The notes under the pieces are model-generated. The model searched no databases, was not told the origin of the DNA, and worked only from the letters and a program-made list of their open reading frames with translations. This document shows, in pieces, positions 5,866-7,511 of a DNA stretch of 7,511 nt. Made by a program: the position numbers and the translations under genes. Source of the DNA: Desulfobacterales bacterium (lineage in GTDB: Bacteria > Desulfobacterota > Desulfobacteria > Desulfobacterales > Desulfosalsimonadaceae); assembly GCA_018399455.1 (NCBI GenBank), contig JAGYOT010000079.1, positions 1-7,511 of the forward strand, read 5' to 3'. Position 1 is the first letter of the stretch. Each line of letters begins with the position of its first letter.

Positions 5866-7413
5866 ATGCTTGAATATTTCACAAAACTGCACGACACGGC
5901 AAATGCCCTTATCCTTGTTGTTTGCATTTCCGCTGCCTTAAAAATCGGGTTGCTGCTGTTTAATGTGCCCTTTAACTCAGACGGGGTTTTGTATATTACG
6001 GCCGCGCAGCATTTCGCTGCCGGCAATTTCGCCGAAGCGCTATCTGTATACCCAATGCCGCTTTATCCTTTAATGATCGCAGGCTTCCATTTCCTTGTAC
6101 CTGACTGGGAAATAGCGGGCAAACTTACCTCCCTTGCCTGTCAGATTCTGGCGCTTATTCCGCTCTACTTTCTCACCGCCCGCCTTTTCAGCCGCAAAGC
6201 CGCTTTTTGGGCCAGCCTCGCGTTTGCTGTGGCGCCGCTCCCAAATGACTGGGCGGTTGATGTGATTCGCAGCCCTGCTTTTGTCTTCTCCGTCCTGCTT
6301 GCCGTCTATTATGCCCAAAAGGCCATTGACCTCAAAAAACCGGTCCTGTTTTTTCTGTCAGCGCTTTTCTCCTATTGCTCTTTTTTATTCAGGGTTGAAG
6401 GCGCCATAGTGGTTCTTTTTTGTTCTCTCTATTTCGTTTATCGGATCCTCGTTCAAGGCGAAGAGCGGATTTCCCTGTTGAAAGGCTTTACCGCCTGGCT
6501 CGGGGTTACCGTCATGGTTGCCGGTATCTGCTTTCTCGCTGTGCACATAGATGGCCAGCGCCTTAACCGGCTGGATGAAGTAGCGGTAAAAGCCGCCCAT
6601 ATATTAAAGCTTGATTTTCTTGACAATTATCATATTATCTATGAACAGCTCGATGATTTGGGAAAGCGGCATCCGCATCTTGACCGGAGACAGAATCTGG
6701 CAGAGGTCACCAGACACTTCATGTTTCTGGTTTATTTGCTGGGTGAAGCCCAAATATTTATAAAAGTCCTCTTTCCTTTGTTTATCGTTCCGTTTATCGT
6801 TGGCTTACGGCGCTCCCGCGACTTTGATACAAGCCGGTCATTTCTGTTTTTCCTGCTCTGCTTTTACCTTACGGTAATGTATGTATTGTATATCGACAGG
6901 AATTATTTGCAGAGACGGTTTCTGTTCGCCCCGGCAGCCCTGGCGTTCCCCTGGGTGGGGCTGGGTCTGGAGAGAATGTATGCCCGCTTGCTCGGTGCAT
7001 CAAGGCCCAAACTTTATCTGGCCGTCTTTGTGATTGTGTTCTTTATATCCCCTGCCTTTAAAGCTGTCCATTCATCCGCAACAACAGATAATGTCCTTCG
7101 CCGTGCCGGCAACTGGGTGAAACAAAACGAGTTGGTGCATGATGCCCGATATTTTGTCAATGATCTCCGGGCTCCGTTTTTTGCAGGCATTAAAACGGGC
7201 AATTATGTCCAGATAAATGAAAAAAACAAATATAATTTTAAGGCAATAGAGAGATTTGCCATAAAACAGGAACTGGATATCCTGTTTTTAAAAGTTCCAA
7301 AACGCCTGGATACCTCCGTACCTGATATCTCCCGCTATAAGCGGCTAAAAAAATTCACGGGAAAAGAAAGAAACGTCTATATTTACTGTGCTCCCGCTTT
7401 ATGCCATGAGTAG
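5866..7413 (+). CDS. GT39/ArnT-like polytopic membrane glycosyltransferase (GT-C fold)
   Basis: A 515-residue membrane protein of the dolichyl-phosphate-mannose mannosyltransferase-like (PMT_2) class. After the first helix (about 14-34), the first periplasmic loop reads FNSDGVLYITAAQHFAAGNF (36-55), with D39 as the expected catalytic acid, then YPMPLYPLMIAGFH (62-75). About ten more hydrophobic segments follow up to residue 398. FRVEGA (175-180) corresponds to the R-x-EG signature of the family, and RNYLQRRFLFAPAALAFPW (345-363) to the late R/Y-rich helix start. Residues about 400-515 form a hydrophilic C-terminal domain, probably periplasmic. ArnT-type enzymes use undecaprenyl-phosphate sugars to glycosylate lipid A or other acceptors outside the cytoplasmic membrane; the substrate here is unknown. 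It follows the GT87-like gene by 59 nt on the same strand and is probably cotranscribed. The start is ATG 5866. The protein is diverged enough that a precise subfamily is not assignable. Confidence 0.83.
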   Translation: MLEYFTKLHDTANALILVVCISAALKIGLLLFNVPFNSDGVLYITAAQHFAAGNFAEALSVYPMPLYPLMIAGFHFLVPDWEIAGKLTSLACQILALIPLYFLTARLFSRKAAFWASLAFAVAPLPNDWAVDVIRSPAFVFSVLLAVYYAQKAIDLKKPVLFFLSALFSYCSFLFRVEGAIVVLFCSLYFVYRILVQGEERISLLKGFTAWLGVTVMVAGICFLAVHIDGQRLNRLDEVAVKAAHILKLDFLDNYHIIYEQLDDLGKRHPHLDRRQNLAEVTRHFMFLVYLLGEAQIFIKVLFPLFIVPFIVGLRRSRDFDTSRSFLFFLLCFYLTVMYVLYIDRNYLQRRFLFAPAALAFPWVGLGLERMYARLLGASRPKLYLAVFVIVFFISPAFKAVHSSATTDNVLRRAGNWVKQNELVHDARYFVNDLRAPFFAGIKTGNYVQINEKNKYNFKAIERFAIKQELDILFLKVPKRLDTSVPDISRYKRLKKFTGKERNVYIYCAPALCHE

Positions 7414-7477
7414 ACTCTTTGTATTCCGGATCAACAGCTGCAGAAAGGAAATTGGATAAGTTCCTTAGAAGTAACCC

Positions 7478-7495
7478 CCCGGGCCGCCGCCCGGG
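7478..7495 (+). terminator. GC-only hairpin after the GT39-like gene, possible terminator lacking a T-tract
   Basis: CCCGGGC / GCCCGGG form a perfect 7-bp stem around a CGCC loop, 64 nt after the stop codon. What follows is ACCGAGCGGTGC, with no run of T, so it is not a classical intrinsic terminator. A weaker AAGGAA/TTCCTT inverted repeat (7445-7450 and 7461-7466) precedes it. The rest of the 98-nt tail holds no recognisable gene; it may be the leader of a gene beyond the right edge. Confidence 0.35.
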
Positions 7496-7511
7496 ACCGA
7501 GCGGTGCAAAT

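Noticed and set aside
1..7511. Mobile elements, CRISPR arrays, tRNA or other RNA genes
   Set aside because: No transposase or integrase motifs, no regularly spaced repeats and no tRNA-like cloverleaf were seen on reading both strands.

Overview
The window is a lipopolysaccharide (LPS) core and outer-glycolipid assembly locus from a Gram-negative bacterium. Three gene families point to LPS: a clear WaaG (core glucosyltransferase) homologue, a clear WaaP/RfaP (core heptose kinase) homologue, and a second Kdo/WaaP-type kinase. Base composition looks near 50% GC by eye. The gene mixture (waaG/waaP plus a DPM1-like GT2, a small SAM methyltransferase and two membrane GT-C enzymes) differs from the textbook enteric or Pseudomonas core operons. 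It would suit Desulfobacterota or another environmental proteobacterium, but the taxon is inference only. There are no RNA genes, CRISPR arrays, insertion sequences, integrases or other signs of recent mobility.

Layout. (1) 2-745, plus strand: the 3' part of a Kdo/WaaP-superfamily kinase, cut by the left edge. (2) 779-4244, minus strand: a tight four-gene run transcribed right to left, waaG -> GT2 glycosyltransferase -> waaP -> SAM methyltransferase, with gaps of 38, 10 and 4 nt, almost certainly an operon. It converges on the first kinase with 33 bp between stop codons. (3) 4245-4507: a 263-bp divergent control region with candidate promoters in both directions and nested CCTGTT/AACAGG inverted repeats, one arm of which contains the waaG Shine-Dalgarno. 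(4) 4508-7413, plus strand: two large polytopic membrane proteins of the GT-C superfamily, one GT87/DUF2029-like and one GT39/ArnT-like. (5) 7414-7511: non-coding tail with a 7-bp GC-only hairpin but no T-tract.

How the genes may work together (inference). WaaG would extend the heptose region of the core on the cytoplasmic face, and WaaP would phosphorylate a core sugar. The second kinase probably acts on the same class of substrate, and the methyltransferase may methylate a sugar or a phosphate-linked group. The GT2 enzyme resembles polyprenol-phosphate sugar synthases (DPM1/ArnC-like, without a C-terminal membrane anchor). GT-C enzymes such as the two divergently encoded proteins normally use polyprenol-phosphate sugars as donors in the periplasm. 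The locus could therefore encode both making a lipid-linked sugar donor and using it to decorate LPS or another envelope glycan. I found no clearly undescribed system. The most interesting points are the atypical operon composition, the donor/acceptor logic of GT2 plus two GT-C enzymes, and the nested repeats over the waaG start.
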